Below the pieces are notes generated by a model. It ran no database searches and was not told the origin of the DNA. It saw only the letters and a program-made list of their open reading frames with translations. A program made the translations under genes and the position numbers. 44,770 nucleotides of DNA from positions 1 through 44,770 of IMG/VR virus record IMGVR_UViG_3300046777_002233. The stretch is one strand, 5' to 3'. The first letter of the stretch is position 1. Each line of letters opens with the position of its first letter. Source of the DNA: a virus. Shown here piece by piece: positions 1 through 6,874 of this stretch.

Positions 1-39
1 TCAGAACTCCGAAAGGATGTTGTGAGACTTAAGTGCTAA
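1..39 (+). CDS. Possible 3' end of an upstream gene
   Basis: One open frame from the window edge encodes SELRKDVVRLKC and stops at 37-39. The other two forward frames stop after 8 to 10 codons, so this is only weak evidence. It may equally be untranslated leader of the next small gene. Nothing can be said about function. Confidence 0.3.
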   Translation, partial: SELRKDVVRLKC

Positions 40-40
40 A

Positions 41-82
41 CTGAATAGGACGGAAGTAAGCCGACTCGGAACGGATCGTTCA
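41..82 (+). promoter_or_regulatory. Leader with glutamine-riboswitch-like sequence blocks
   Basis: The leader of the 50-residue gene holds GGACGGAAGTA (48-58), then GAACG-GAT-CGTTC (69-81), a perfect 5-bp hairpin. The blocks GGACGGAAGTA, CGTTCA and, after the gene, GAAGGAACGC (237-246) are those I associate with the glnA/Downstream-peptide glutamine riboswitch family of cyanobacteria and cyanophages. Their order is not the canonical one: CGTTCA follows GGACGGAAGTA instead of preceding it, and the GAAGGAACGC block lies beyond a coding region. This is therefore a lookalike or rearranged element, not a proven riboswitch. Confidence 0.35.
49..73 (+). repeat. Imperfect direct repeat, copy 1
   Basis: This 25-base segment (gacggaagtaagccgact, then cggaacg) resembles 221-245 (gacgcaaaagccgactg, then aaggaacg). 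The shared core is AAGCCGACT followed by GGAACG. The two copies bracket the 50-residue gene; the second covers its last codons. Confidence 0.6.
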
Positions 83-85
83 TCT

Positions 86-238
86 ATGGAAACACTCTTA
101 TTAACTTGTTTACAAGCACAGTTAATGGTTGGAAGAGTTTATAGGGTTGATATTCCAAAACAAGCAAAAAATGACTTGATTTGGGAAATCAAACAGATTG
201 CTCCAAAGGAGTGTAAAATAGACGCAAAAGCCGACTGA
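86..238 (+). CDS. Small conserved cyanophage-type protein (50 aa)
   Basis: The ATG at 86 opens 50 codons starting METLLLTCLQAQLMV and ending KIDAKAD. The N-terminal third is hydrophobic (LLLTCLQAQLMVG); the rest is mixed charge with IPKQAKNDLIWEIKQI, which reads as an amphipathic helix. I associate short METLL-type peptides with this leader sequence in cyanophages from memory, but I know no function. It could be a leader peptide whose translation affects the surrounding RNA. No Shine-Dalgarno is obvious; the sequence just upstream is the GAACG/CGTTC hairpin. The gene 40 bases downstream runs in the same direction. Confidence 0.65.
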   Translation: METLLLTCLQAQLMVGRVYRVDIPKQAKNDLIWEIKQIAPKECKIDAKAD

Positions 239-245
239 AGGAACG
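221..245 (+). repeat. Imperfect direct repeat, copy 2
   Basis: Second copy of the 49-73 element. It overlaps the stop codon (236-238) of the 50-residue gene and ends in GAAGGAACG, which could pair with CGTTC at 77-81 and so enclose the whole gene in a long-range stem. Confidence 0.55.
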
Positions 246-277
246 CCACCTAACCTAACAGTAAAGGAGCAAACCTA

Positions 278-442
278 ATGTCACAAGCAACCTATAGAGG
301 GTGCAAGTATAATACTGACGCCCCTAAGCAAGAATATCAACACTGGTATTCTGAAACTCATGCCCCATCCCATCCACAGAATGTATATCGTGGAACCGCA
401 TATCGTCCATGCAACAACTGGAATTGGGAGGAAGGCAAATGA
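278..442 (+). CDS. DUF4278-like small protein (54 aa)
   Basis: ATG at 278 is preceded by AAAGGAG (263-269), a good ribosome binding site. The 54-residue product begins MSQATYRGCKYN and has a second YRG motif (VYRGTAYRP) near residues 37-43. The YRGxxY signature is typical of the cyanobacterial family DUF4278, also present in cyanophages; no function is known. The stop overlaps the next start (ATGA at 439-442), so the two are probably translated together. Confidence 0.7.
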   Translation: MSQATYRGCKYNTDAPKQEYQHWYSETHAPSHPQNVYRGTAYRPCNNWNWEEGK

Positions 443-537
443 AGAAACTTAACTTCCTACAACTTATTAAAGAACAAAAACAAAAAGAAGAGCGTCGTCA
501 CCAAGCGCAATTAGCACAACTCGTTGGAGCAAAGTGA
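439..537 (+). CDS. Small charged hypothetical peptide (32 aa)
   Basis: The 32-residue frame MKKLNFLQLIKEQ... is rich in K, E, Q and R and probably forms one helix. Its start overlaps the previous stop, its stop overlaps the next start (TGATG at 535-539), and GGGAGGAAGG at 426-435 serves as ribosome binding site. The coupling on both sides is the main evidence that it is real. Family unknown to me. Confidence 0.55.
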   Translation: MKKLNFLQLIKEQKQKEERRHQAQLAQLVGAK

Positions 538-620
538 TGTTTGCAATACTACAAATTGCCGCAGGATCTGCGGTTGTACTTGTTTTATTGTCTCTTTATA
601 TTCAATTTTTATTCAGATAG
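537..620 (+). CDS. Tiny single-pass membrane peptide (27 aa)
   Basis: ATG at 537 overlaps the preceding stop. The product is 27 residues and almost wholly hydrophobic (IAAGSAVVLVLLSLYIQFL), so it should be one transmembrane helix with a C-terminal arginine. It is the last gene before the terminator at 625-649. Tiny membrane peptides are common in cyanophages; a role in host envelope change or lysis is only a guess. Confidence 0.55.
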   Translation: MFAILQIAAGSAVVLVLLSLYIQFLFR

Positions 621-624
621 AATC

Positions 625-649
625 GGGGGGTTGCTACCCCCCCTTTTTT
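625..649 (+). terminator. Rho-independent terminator
   Basis: GGGGGG (625-630), a six-base loop TTGCTA, C7 (637-643) and T6 (644-649). A strong G/C stem followed by a U tract ends the operon of tiny genes. Confidence 0.85.
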
Positions 650-659
650 ATGGTATAAT
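631..659 (+). promoter_or_regulatory. Sigma70-type promoter inside the terminator
   Basis: TTGCTA (631-636, the terminator loop) lies 17 bases before TATAAT (654-659). The -10 is perfect and the -35 matches 4 of 6. It would start transcription about 15 bases before the ATG at 680. Confidence 0.6.
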
Positions 660-679
660 GAACTTATTTAATTTTAAAC

Positions 680-1465
680 ATGAGTTTAAAAATAAGTTTT
701 TATACTTCTGAAGAAAATAAAGGTTTAATTCCAGAACCAGTGCCTGCATACAAAGAAATACCGAAATGGTTCTCTGATTTACCTATGCCTAGTGTAAAAA
801 AGTGTCCCTTTAGGTTTTTATCTGAGGATAAGAAAGAGATAGGAAAAGAAATAAACAACACAAAAACTTGCCCAGGAATATTTGATTTTCTTTCTTCTGG
901 TTATATTATTAAATCCTGGTCTACTTTTTTGTTCAGAGAAGAAAGTGAAGGGCAAATTTATATTAATTGGGTCGATAGTGTAGTTAAGAATGAATTAACC
1001 CACCATTCTTCTTCTTTAGTTGGTGAATATTTTAATGAAGATGATCCCTATAAGTTTTTTTTAAAACTTAAATCTCCTTGGTATATGAAAACTGATCCTG
1101 GTGTATCTACGTTGATATTGCATCCACTATGGAATAATGAAAATAGATTTTCAACTGCGGCTGGAATATACCATACTGATATAAGTCCTCTAGAAATTAA
1201 CTGGATGTTTAAATGGAATAAAAAAATTAATACTGGAATGGAATTGGACGGAATGAGTGAAGATCAAATCGTGGAAATAAATACTCCATTGATGTGTTTA
1301 GTACCATTCTATAGAAAAAAATTTGAGTCTGAAATTAATTATATTGAAAACTGGAAGATAGATAGACTACAAAAATCTATGTGGTTTACAAATCATTCTG
1401 CATCTAGAATAAGAAAATCATTTTATAGAATGATCACTCAAAAGTTTGGTCTCAATCACACGTAG
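680..1465 (+). CDS. Conserved hypothetical protein (261 aa)
   Basis: A 261-residue soluble protein beginning MSLKISFYTSEENKGLIPEP, followed by VPAYKEIPKWFSDLP. It is aromatic-rich and lacks a signal peptide or membrane segment. The opening pattern (Y-x-ENKGLIPEP, then P-W-F) recalls phage and cyanobacterial proteins of unknown function that I have seen with similar N-termini (DUF6065-like, from memory). The C-terminal part has a conserved-looking stretch near ENWKIDRLQKSMWFTNH. It follows a sigma70-like promoter (TATAAT at 654-659) and so looks early. A methyltransferase-like gene begins 10 bases downstream. No catalytic motif was identified. Confidence 0.8.
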   Translation: MSLKISFYTSEENKGLIPEPVPAYKEIPKWFSDLPMPSVKKCPFRFLSEDKKEIGKEINNTKTCPGIFDFLSSGYIIKSWSTFLFREESEGQIYINWVDSVVKNELTHHSSSLVGEYFNEDDPYKFFLKLKSPWYMKTDPGVSTLILHPLWNNENRFSTAAGIYHTDISPLEINWMFKWNKKINTGMELDGMSEDQIVEINTPLMCLVPFYRKKFESEINYIENWKIDRLQKSMWFTNHSASRIRKSFYRMITQKFGLNHT

Positions 1466-1475
1466 GAGTTTGCTA

Positions 1476-2234
1476 ATGTTAGATCTTTTAAAAATGCTAA
1501 ATTATGATGTCCCTAAAATAGAACCTTTTAGTAAAGGATCTTTAGAGGTTGAAAAATGGGAAAATTCGTCTGGATTTTGTTTAAAGGTTAATGGTGAGCA
1601 ATGGATGTCCTATAATCTAGAAACTCATCTAGAAGCATATCATTTCTTTTCTCATTATTATTTGGCTGAAGGGCATTGTATTTGTAGCGGACTTGGATTT
1701 GGAATAAGAGAAAATTGGTTATTAACAAAAAAGAACGTTTCCAAAATAACAGTATTAGAAAAAAATAAAGAAGTAATTGAATATCATCAACATATTAAAT
1801 CTCCACTTTTAGACAATATAGAATTAATACATTGCGATGCATCTGAATATTTTGGTAAGTGTGATACCTTATTGCTAGATCATCATGAACATCATAATGT
1901 TAAAGACATAATTGGTGATGTTTATGCCGTTCATAAAAATATTAAGCATGAAACATTGTGGTTTTGGCCATTTGAAACAATAATATATGAAATTGGTTTA
2001 AGATATTGTAATCCAAAGCTTTTAGCTTTCCCATTTAATAATAGACTGTCTCCCAGATATGAATTCAACAAAGAGTATTTAAATTTTCATGAAATTTATC
2101 TAGATTTGAAAAAAAAATATAATTTACAGACTCTCCCAGAAATTTCACCAGATGTTTTAGAAATGTTTATTTTTATGCATAAATCTGATAAAATAGGTGA
2201 GATGTTTAGGATATACCAAAACAACAAGCAATGA
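1476..2234 (+). CDS. SAM-dependent methyltransferase-like protein (spermidine synthase-like fold)
   Basis: The ATG at 1476 has TAGGAG (1463-1468) in front and is preferred over the in-frame TTG at 1446, which overlaps the previous gene. The 252 residues contain a Rossmann-like core: CSGLGFGIRENWLL (about 70-83, glycine-rich motif I), ITVLEKNKEVIEY (91-103, acidic ribose-binding strand), then IELIHCDASEYF (115-126) and DTLLLDHHEHH (130-140). This is the layout of class I methyltransferases and spermidine synthases. Substrate unknown; the D-H-H-E-H-H cluster after the fourth strand is unusual and could bind metal. It is adjacent to the 261-residue unknown, and the two may act together. Confidence 0.75.
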   Translation: MLDLLKMLNYDVPKIEPFSKGSLEVEKWENSSGFCLKVNGEQWMSYNLETHLEAYHFFSHYYLAEGHCICSGLGFGIRENWLLTKKNVSKITVLEKNKEVIEYHQHIKSPLLDNIELIHCDASEYFGKCDTLLLDHHEHHNVKDIIGDVYAVHKNIKHETLWFWPFETIIYEIGLRYCNPKLLAFPFNNRLSPRYEFNKEYLNFHEIYLDLKKKYNLQTLPEISPDVLEMFIFMHKSDKIGEMFRIYQNNKQ

Positions 2235-2249
2235 ATCTAATAAAATAGT

Positions 2250-2429
2250 ATGGATAGGGAAAAATTAAAATTGATTGTACAGAATCTTGAATCTCTAGTA
2301 GATTGTTTAAAATCAGAAGTTTACTCTGATTTAGATTCATATAAAACAACACAAGAAAAAATTAACAATTATATTACAGATTACGACGAAGTATTTTACG
2401 ATGGAGATGATGATGGATACCCCGATTGA
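2250..2429 (+). CDS. Small acidic hypothetical protein (59 aa)
   Basis: ATG at 2250 opens 59 codons: MDREKLKLIVQNLESLVDC... ending in the acidic tail VFYDGDDDGYPD. It reads as two helices with an acidic tail. Its end overlaps the possible starts of thyX (2401-2413) in another frame, so the two genes are probably coupled. The acidic tail also encodes the GGAG used as ribosome binding site by thyX. Family unknown to me. Confidence 0.7.
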   Translation: MDREKLKLIVQNLESLVDCLKSEVYSDLDSYKTTQEKINNYITDYDEVFYDGDDDGYPD

Positions 2430-3129
2430 TTTTGAATTTATGAAGCCAGAAGTTAAACTTATCAGTGTTACTCCTGATGCAGAAAAGCATATGGCTTATT
2501 GTGCTAGAGTAAGCAATCCATCAAATCAAGAGAATGAAAAGTTTTCTGGATTGCTTAAGTATTGTATTCAGCATCAACACTGGAGCATCTTTGAGCAAGC
2601 AAGTATGACTGTGGAGATTAACACCACTCGTGGTATTGCAGCGCAGATTCTAAGGCATCGTTCATTTACATATCAAGAATTTTCGCAACGATATGCTGAT
2701 ACGAATCTCCTAAGTAAAACAATTCCCCTTCCCGAACTTCGCAGACAGGATACTAAGAATCGTCAGAACAGTATTGATGATATTCCTGATTATCTGAAGT
2801 TAGTTTTGACTGAAGATATTCGTGTTCATTTTGAACACTCTCTGCGCCTCTACAATCGTCTTCTAGACGCAGGAGTAGCAAAGGAGTGTGCAAGGTTTGT
2901 ACTGCCCTTAGCAACGCCTACACGCCTTTATATGACTGGTTCTGTGCGTTCTTGGATTCACTATATTGATCTTCGTTCATCACATGGAACTCAAAAAGAA
3001 CATATGGAAATTGCTGAACTGATTCGTTGTATCTTTACTTGCAAATTTCCAGCGGTATCGGAAGCACTTGGTTGGACTCGGAATGGATGTTCAGAATGTG
3101 TGGATGCCCCATCGATTACTATTGAATAA
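2413..3129 (+). CDS. thyX: Flavin-dependent thymidylate synthase ThyX
   Basis: FAD- and NADPH-dependent methylation of dUMP to dTMP using methylene-tetrahydrofolate; it supplies thymidine for phage replication. The ThyX signature RHR(X)7S is present as RHRSFTYQEFS, about residues 81-91, followed by QRYAD. ARFVLPLATPTRLYMTG and WIHYIDLR also match the family. Several starts are possible (2401, 2407, 2410, 2413, 2440); 2413 is chosen because GGAG at 2403-2406 lies six bases upstream, giving 238 residues. The C-terminus adds a cysteine pair (NGCSECVDAP). ThyX replaces ThyA-type synthase in many cyanobacteria and cyanophages. It sits next to a metabolic gene pair. Confidence 0.95.
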   Translation: MDTPIDFEFMKPEVKLISVTPDAEKHMAYCARVSNPSNQENEKFSGLLKYCIQHQHWSIFEQASMTVEINTTRGIAAQILRHRSFTYQEFSQRYADTNLLSKTIPLPELRRQDTKNRQNSIDDIPDYLKLVLTEDIRVHFEHSLRLYNRLLDAGVAKECARFVLPLATPTRLYMTGSVRSWIHYIDLRSSHGTQKEHMEIAELIRCIFTCKFPAVSEALGWTRNGCSECVDAPSITIE

Positions 3130-3131
3130 AA

Positions 3132-3725
3132 ATGAAATTAGAAGAAATAATTTCGAAAGTAGACAATATTATAGATGTAGATTACTCTGACGTTTCTGAT
3201 TTATTAATTGGAAAAAATATTGTTGCAATATATCAGGGAAGATGTGAAGCTGGTCCAAGAGCTCTTGGAAATCGTTCTATTCTTTATGATCCTCGTGATC
3301 CAAATGCTAAAGATCATGTAAATAAAATTAAAAACCGAGAATGGTTTAGACCATTTGCTGGATCAATGATGCTTGAATATGCCCATGAGTGGTTTGATAT
3401 GGCTGGTCTTGATGAAAGTCCATTTATGTCTTATGCTTTAGAAGTTCTTCCTAACAAAAAACATCTGATACCTGGAATTATTCATGTTGATGATACTTGT
3501 AGATTACAGACCGTAACAAGAAAACAAAATTATCATTATTATAACTTAATAGAATCCTTTTATAAAAAAACTGATGTCCCTATTATCTTTAATACTTCTT
3601 TTAATTTGGGGGGAGAAACATTAGTCGAAACGATTGATGATGCTATAGATACTTTAAAAAGATCTGAAATTGAGTATTTATTTTTGCCCGAAATAATGAA
3701 ATTAGTAATAGAGGAGAATATTTAA
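3132..3725 (+). CDS. Carbamoyltransferase, C-terminal domain as a separate protein
   Basis: The 197 residues match only the C-terminal domain of the NodU/CmcH/TobZ carbamoyltransferases. The hallmark EAGPRALGNRSI is at about 39-50, then a DPRDP stretch, CRLQTVTR near 128, and PIIFNTSFNLGGETLV near 154-169. In the known enzymes this YrdC-like-linked domain completes an O-carbamoyl transfer site with the N-terminal ASKHA domain. Here that N-terminal domain is the next gene, overlapping by one base (TAATG at 3723-3727). The order is reversed relative to the usual fused protein. The two products presumably form one enzyme, possibly modifying a sugar or small metabolite. Confidence 0.85.
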   Translation: MKLEEIISKVDNIIDVDYSDVSDLLIGKNIVAIYQGRCEAGPRALGNRSILYDPRDPNAKDHVNKIKNREWFRPFAGSMMLEYAHEWFDMAGLDESPFMSYALEVLPNKKHLIPGIIHVDDTCRLQTVTRKQNYHYYNLIESFYKKTDVPIIFNTSFNLGGETLVETIDDAIDTLKRSEIEYLFLPEIMKLVIEENI

Positions 3726-4861
3726 TGTACATTTTGGGAATTAATATGTCTCATGATTCATCTTGTGCTTTAATTAAAGATGGTGAAATTGTTTTTTATC
3801 ATGAGGATGAAAGAATAAGTAAGATAAAACATCATGAATATCCTAGACCTGGAAGAAAAGCAGTAAAACCTTGTAAATTTTATCAGCATGAATCTATAAA
3901 AAAACATACTAATTTACTTGATTATATTATTTTTGCTTCTTATAAAGATCCAGCTGGAAGTGATTATGAAATTATACTTGATATTTTAAATGGATTTAAA
4001 GATAATGATATTGACTGGAAAAAAGTAATTTACAGAGAAAATGATCATCATTTTTATCATGCATCTAATGCAGCTTTCTTTTCTGGATTTAAAGAATGTG
4101 CTTGTTTAGTTTCTGATGGGGCTGGATCTTTTTTTGAAAGTAGATATGATTTTATAAAAAGAGAACCTTTTAGAGAGATTGAATCAATTTATTCTTTTGA
4201 CTATTCTAATGGATTGCAAGAAAAATTTAAACATTTTTCTCAAAGAGGAGATCTTGAGAAAGAAAAATTAGGTGACTTCAAAGTTGAAACTGTTACCTCA
4301 GAAAATTCTGGAAAAACTCAAATAGCAGAATATGCTTATTCTACTTCTTTAGGATGTGGGAGTCTTTTTTCTGTAGCTGCACGTTCCTTAGGACTTGATG
4401 AAGAATTTGATGCTGGTAAAGTTATGGGTTTTACTTCTTACGGTAAAAAAACTGATAAGTATGGAAAATGGTTTTTTTATAATAGAGGAGTCGGAAAAAC
4501 TCATAATAATTTGGTTTATGAACTTTTTGCAGAAAAATATTTTGATAAAAGATCTTTAGAGGAGCAAAGAGATATTATGAAAACACTTCAAGAGGAGACT
4601 AAAGAACATGCAATATTTCTTATAGAAAAGAGTCTAAACGCTTGTAACACAAATAATATTGTTTTGTCCGGAGGATATTTTTTAAATTGTGTAAATAACT
4701 ATCACTACTTAAAAGCATTTCCTGATGTTAATTTTTTTGTAGATCCTATTGCTTATGATGGCGGTCTTTCTCTAGGTGCCGCAAGATATTTGTGGTGGGA
4801 TTTGACTAGAGATCAGACTATTAGAAAACTTGAGCATTTATATCTCGGGGAACAACTATAA
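3725..4861 (+). CDS. Carbamoyltransferase, N-terminal (NodU/TobZ) domain
   Basis: The 378 residues begin MYILGINMSHDSSCALIKDG, the start of the NodU/CmcH family, with HHFYHASNAAFF (about 108-119) carrying the metal-binding histidines and LVSDGAG (128-134) the nucleotide-binding strand. VLSGGYFLNCVNNYHY and DPIAYDGGLSLGAAR close the ASKHA fold. The usual C-terminal domain is absent here and is encoded by the preceding gene. Overlap by one base argues for coupled translation and a heteromeric enzyme. Its last codons overlap a TATAAATA late promoter. Carbamoyltransferases occur in other cyanophages, but the natural substrate is not known. Confidence 0.85.
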   Translation: MYILGINMSHDSSCALIKDGEIVFYHEDERISKIKHHEYPRPGRKAVKPCKFYQHESIKKHTNLLDYIIFASYKDPAGSDYEIILDILNGFKDNDIDWKKVIYRENDHHFYHASNAAFFSGFKECACLVSDGAGSFFESRYDFIKREPFREIESIYSFDYSNGLQEKFKHFSQRGDLEKEKLGDFKVETVTSENSGKTQIAEYAYSTSLGCGSLFSVAARSLGLDEEFDAGKVMGFTSYGKKTDKYGKWFFYNRGVGKTHNNLVYELFAEKYFDKRSLEEQRDIMKTLQEETKEHAIFLIEKSLNACNTNNIVLSGGYFLNCVNNYHYLKAFPDVNFFVDPIAYDGGLSLGAARYLWWDLTRDQTIRKLEHLYLGEQL

Positions 4862-4864
4862 ATA
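4857..4864 (+). promoter_or_regulatory. T4-type late promoter TATAAATA
   Basis: CTATAAATA overlaps the stop codon of the carbamoyltransferase gene and lies 22 bases before the ATG at 4887. It equals the T4 late -10 consensus. Confidence 0.75.
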
Positions 4865-4886
4865 TCCTTACATATTATTGAATTTT

Positions 4887-5129
4887 ATGCCTACATATCC
4901 AGTTAAAAATCAAAAAACAGGTGAAACGAAAGAACTCTACATGCCTATGATGGAGTATGAACAGTGGAGAAAAGACAACCCAGAATGGGACAAAGACTGG
5001 TCTCAGGGTTGTGCTGGTGTCGGAGAAGTCGGAGACTGGCAGACCAAACTCATTCAAAAAAATCCTGGATGGAATGATGTAATTAAAAAAGCAGCGCAAG
5101 CTCCAGGATCAAACATTAAACCTTACTAA
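4887..5129 (+). CDS. Small conserved cyanophage protein (80 aa)
   Basis: The ATG at 4887 is chosen over an in-frame TTG at 4830, which lies inside the previous gene and upstream of the late promoter. The product begins MPTYPVKNQKTGETKELYMP and continues with MMEYEQWRKDNPEWDKDWSQ, then a GCAGVGEVGDW turn. It resembles the FmdB-type zinc-ribbon regulators in overall pattern (MPTYxxxxxxxGE, Mx-M-x-Y-x-W), but has only one cysteine, so zinc binding as in FmdB is not supported. It precedes phoH by five bases. Function unknown. Confidence 0.8.
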   Translation: MPTYPVKNQKTGETKELYMPMMEYEQWRKDNPEWDKDWSQGCAGVGEVGDWQTKLIQKNPGWNDVIKKAAQAPGSNIKPY

Positions 5130-5134
5130 ATTTT

Positions 5135-5893
5135 ATGGCTAGAAGTAAAAGAAGGAATGGTGATCAACCCATCGGGGTTGGTATGACTGTTAAGCAAATG
5201 AAACGTAAAAAACCCATTAATTGGGATCTTCTTTTAGACATTGACCCTTTAACTGATAACCAAAAAAGACTTTTTGAATCTTACGACAATTCAAAAAACT
5301 TAGTTGCTTATGGAGCAGCAGGTACGGGTAAAACTTTTATTACTTTATATAATGCTCTTAAAGATGTTTTAGATGAAAGATCTCCTTATGAGAAGATTTA
5401 TATTGTTAGATCTCTAGTAGCAACGAGAGAAATTGGTTTTCTTCCTGGGGATCATGAAGATAAATCTTCTCTTTACCAAATTCCATATAAGAATATGGTA
5501 AAGTATATGTTTGAGATGCCTGATGAAGCATCTTTTGAAATGCTTTACGGAAATCTTAAGACTCAAGGAACTATTAGTTTTTGGTCCACCTCCTTTATTC
5601 GCGGCACAACTTTAGATAATGCAATTATTATTGTTGACGAGTTTCAGAATTTAAATTTCCACGAACTTGATAGTATCATTACTCGCGTTGGTGAGAATTC
5701 TAAAATTATGTTCTGTGGAGATGCAACTCAAACTGATTTGATTAAAACTAATGAACGTAATGGAATTATTGACTTTATGAAAATTCTTCGTGTGATGCCT
5801 TCATTTGATATTATTGAATTTGGTGCTGAAGATATCGTTCGCTCTGGTCTCGTTAAAGAATACATTATTGCAAAAATGGAACTTAATTTATGA
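5135..5893 (+). CDS. phoH: PhoH family ATPase
   Basis: The 252-residue protein has Walker A GAAGTGKT (60-67), the PhoH-type VRSLVATREIGFLPGD (91-106), Walker B IIIVDEFQN (164-172) and the sensor GDATQTD (195-201). This is the P-loop ATPase core also found in superfamily 1 helicases. PhoH is widespread in marine phages; its role in infection is not established despite the name linking it to phosphate limitation. The N-terminus (MARSKRRNGDQ, KQMKRKK) is basic. The stop overlaps the next gene's start (ATGA 5890-5893). Confidence 0.95.
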   Translation: MARSKRRNGDQPIGVGMTVKQMKRKKPINWDLLLDIDPLTDNQKRLFESYDNSKNLVAYGAAGTGKTFITLYNALKDVLDERSPYEKIYIVRSLVATREIGFLPGDHEDKSSLYQIPYKNMVKYMFEMPDEASFEMLYGNLKTQGTISFWSTSFIRGTTLDNAIIIVDEFQNLNFHELDSIITRVGENSKIMFCGDATQTDLIKTNERNGIIDFMKILRVMPSFDIIEFGAEDIVRSGLVKEYIIAKMELNL

Positions 5894-6570
5894 CGTTTAT
5901 TCATTGTAATTATTTGGGTGATCTTGAACTAAAAAAGAAAGAAACCAATGGAGTTCGTTTATATGAATTACCAAGTGGTAATTGGGTTCCATCAATTACT
6001 TCTGTAACTTCATTTTATAATCGTCAAACTTTTATTGAATGGAGACAAAGAGTTGGTGATGAAAAAGCAAATGCAATCACCAAAAAAGCAACTGCTAGAG
6101 GAACTGATTTCCACCAGGTATGTCAAGATTATCTTGAAAATAAAGAATTGGATTGGGAAAATTATCAACCCCTAACCAAGTTTATGTTTCATCATGCAAA
6201 ACCTTATCTAGACAAGATAAATAATATTCATGCGATTGAAAGGACACTTTACTCTGAATACCTTGGACTTGCTGGTAGAGTAGATTGTATCGCAGAATAT
6301 GAAGGAGAATTAGCAGTCATTGACTTTAAGACTTCTGAAAAAATTAAACCTGAAAAGTGGATTGAAAATTACTTTGTCCAAGAAACTTTTTATGCAGCTG
6401 CTTATTATGAATTAACAGAAATACCGCCAGTTAAATTGATCACTATTATGGTTACTCCTGGTGGTGAGGTTAAAATATTTGACAAAAGAAACAAAGGGGA
6501 TTATATTAAGTTATTAGTTCGTTATCTCAAAGAATTTGTATATCACAACACTAAACCAAATGGAGAATGA
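5890..6570 (+). CDS. PD-(D/E)XK exonuclease, RecB/Cas4-like
   Basis: The 226 residues show the RecB-type nuclease motifs: GTDFHQVCQDYL (71-82, conserved His 75), AGRVDCIAEY (128-137, Asp 132) and AVIDFKTS (142-149, Asp 145 and Lys 147). These should bind the metal ion and cut or resect DNA. It starts within the phoH stop codon and its end overlaps gp33. Such nucleases are a regular part of cyanophage replication modules; recombination, repair or host DNA breakdown are the likely roles. No helicase domain or cysteine cluster of the Cas4 iron-sulfur type is present. Confidence 0.85.
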   Translation: MTFIHCNYLGDLELKKKETNGVRLYELPSGNWVPSITSVTSFYNRQTFIEWRQRVGDEKANAITKKATARGTDFHQVCQDYLENKELDWENYQPLTKFMFHHAKPYLDKINNIHAIERTLYSEYLGLAGRVDCIAEYEGELAVIDFKTSEKIKPEKWIENYFVQETFYAAAYYELTEIPPVKLITIMVTPGGEVKIFDKRNKGDYIKLLVRYLKEFVYHNTKPNGE

Positions 6571-6817
6571 ATTAGAAGAAGTACTAAAGAATAAGTTCTT
6601 TTGTCCCTCCAGATTTGCACAAGAAATTGAAAAGCTAGTTCAACATAATGAAGATATGAATTATATTGATGCTGTTATTCATTTCTGTGAAAATAATAAT
6701 ATAGATCTGGAATCAGTTCCCAAATTAATTTCCAAACCTCTTAAAGAAAAAATTAAGTACGAAGCTATGCAACTTAATTTTATTAAGAAGACTTCTCGTG
6801 CAAAATTAGTTTTTTAA
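6560..6817 (+). CDS. gp33: Late transcription co-activator gp33
   Basis: In T4, gp33 binds the RNA polymerase beta flap and the sliding clamp and so couples late transcription to replication. The ATG at 6560 is preferred over the TTG at 6536; it gives 85 residues and an 11-base overlap with the nuclease gene. The match to T4 gp33 is over the central helices: EIEKLVQHNEDMNYIDAVIH, followed by CENNNIDLES, then KEKIKYEAMQLN. It is shorter than T4 gp33 (112 aa), lacking much of the N-terminus. The C-terminal AKLVF corresponds to the clamp-binding tail. Its presence fits the TATAAATA promoters in this window. Confidence 0.85.
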   Translation: MENELEEVLKNKFFCPSRFAQEIEKLVQHNEDMNYIDAVIHFCENNNIDLESVPKLISKPLKEKIKYEAMQLNFIKKTSRAKLVF

Positions 6818-6874
6818 TCCATTTTAGGGGGGAAAATTTTCCCGGTAAAAAATCCCTATATTACTTTTTTTAAA

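Noticed and set aside
86-238. Canonical glutamine riboswitch
   Set aside because: Motif blocks occur in the wrong order and are separated by a coding region, so only similarity is claimed.
4830-4886. TTG-initiated N-terminal extension of the 80-residue protein
   Set aside because: It lies inside the carbamoyltransferase gene and upstream of the late promoter; the ATG at 4887 has the family-like MPTYPVK start.
6827-6843. GGGGGG-AAAATTTT-CCC palindrome after gp33 as a terminator
   Set aside because: The stem is short, mostly A/T, and no U tract follows; readthrough to gp59 is likely.
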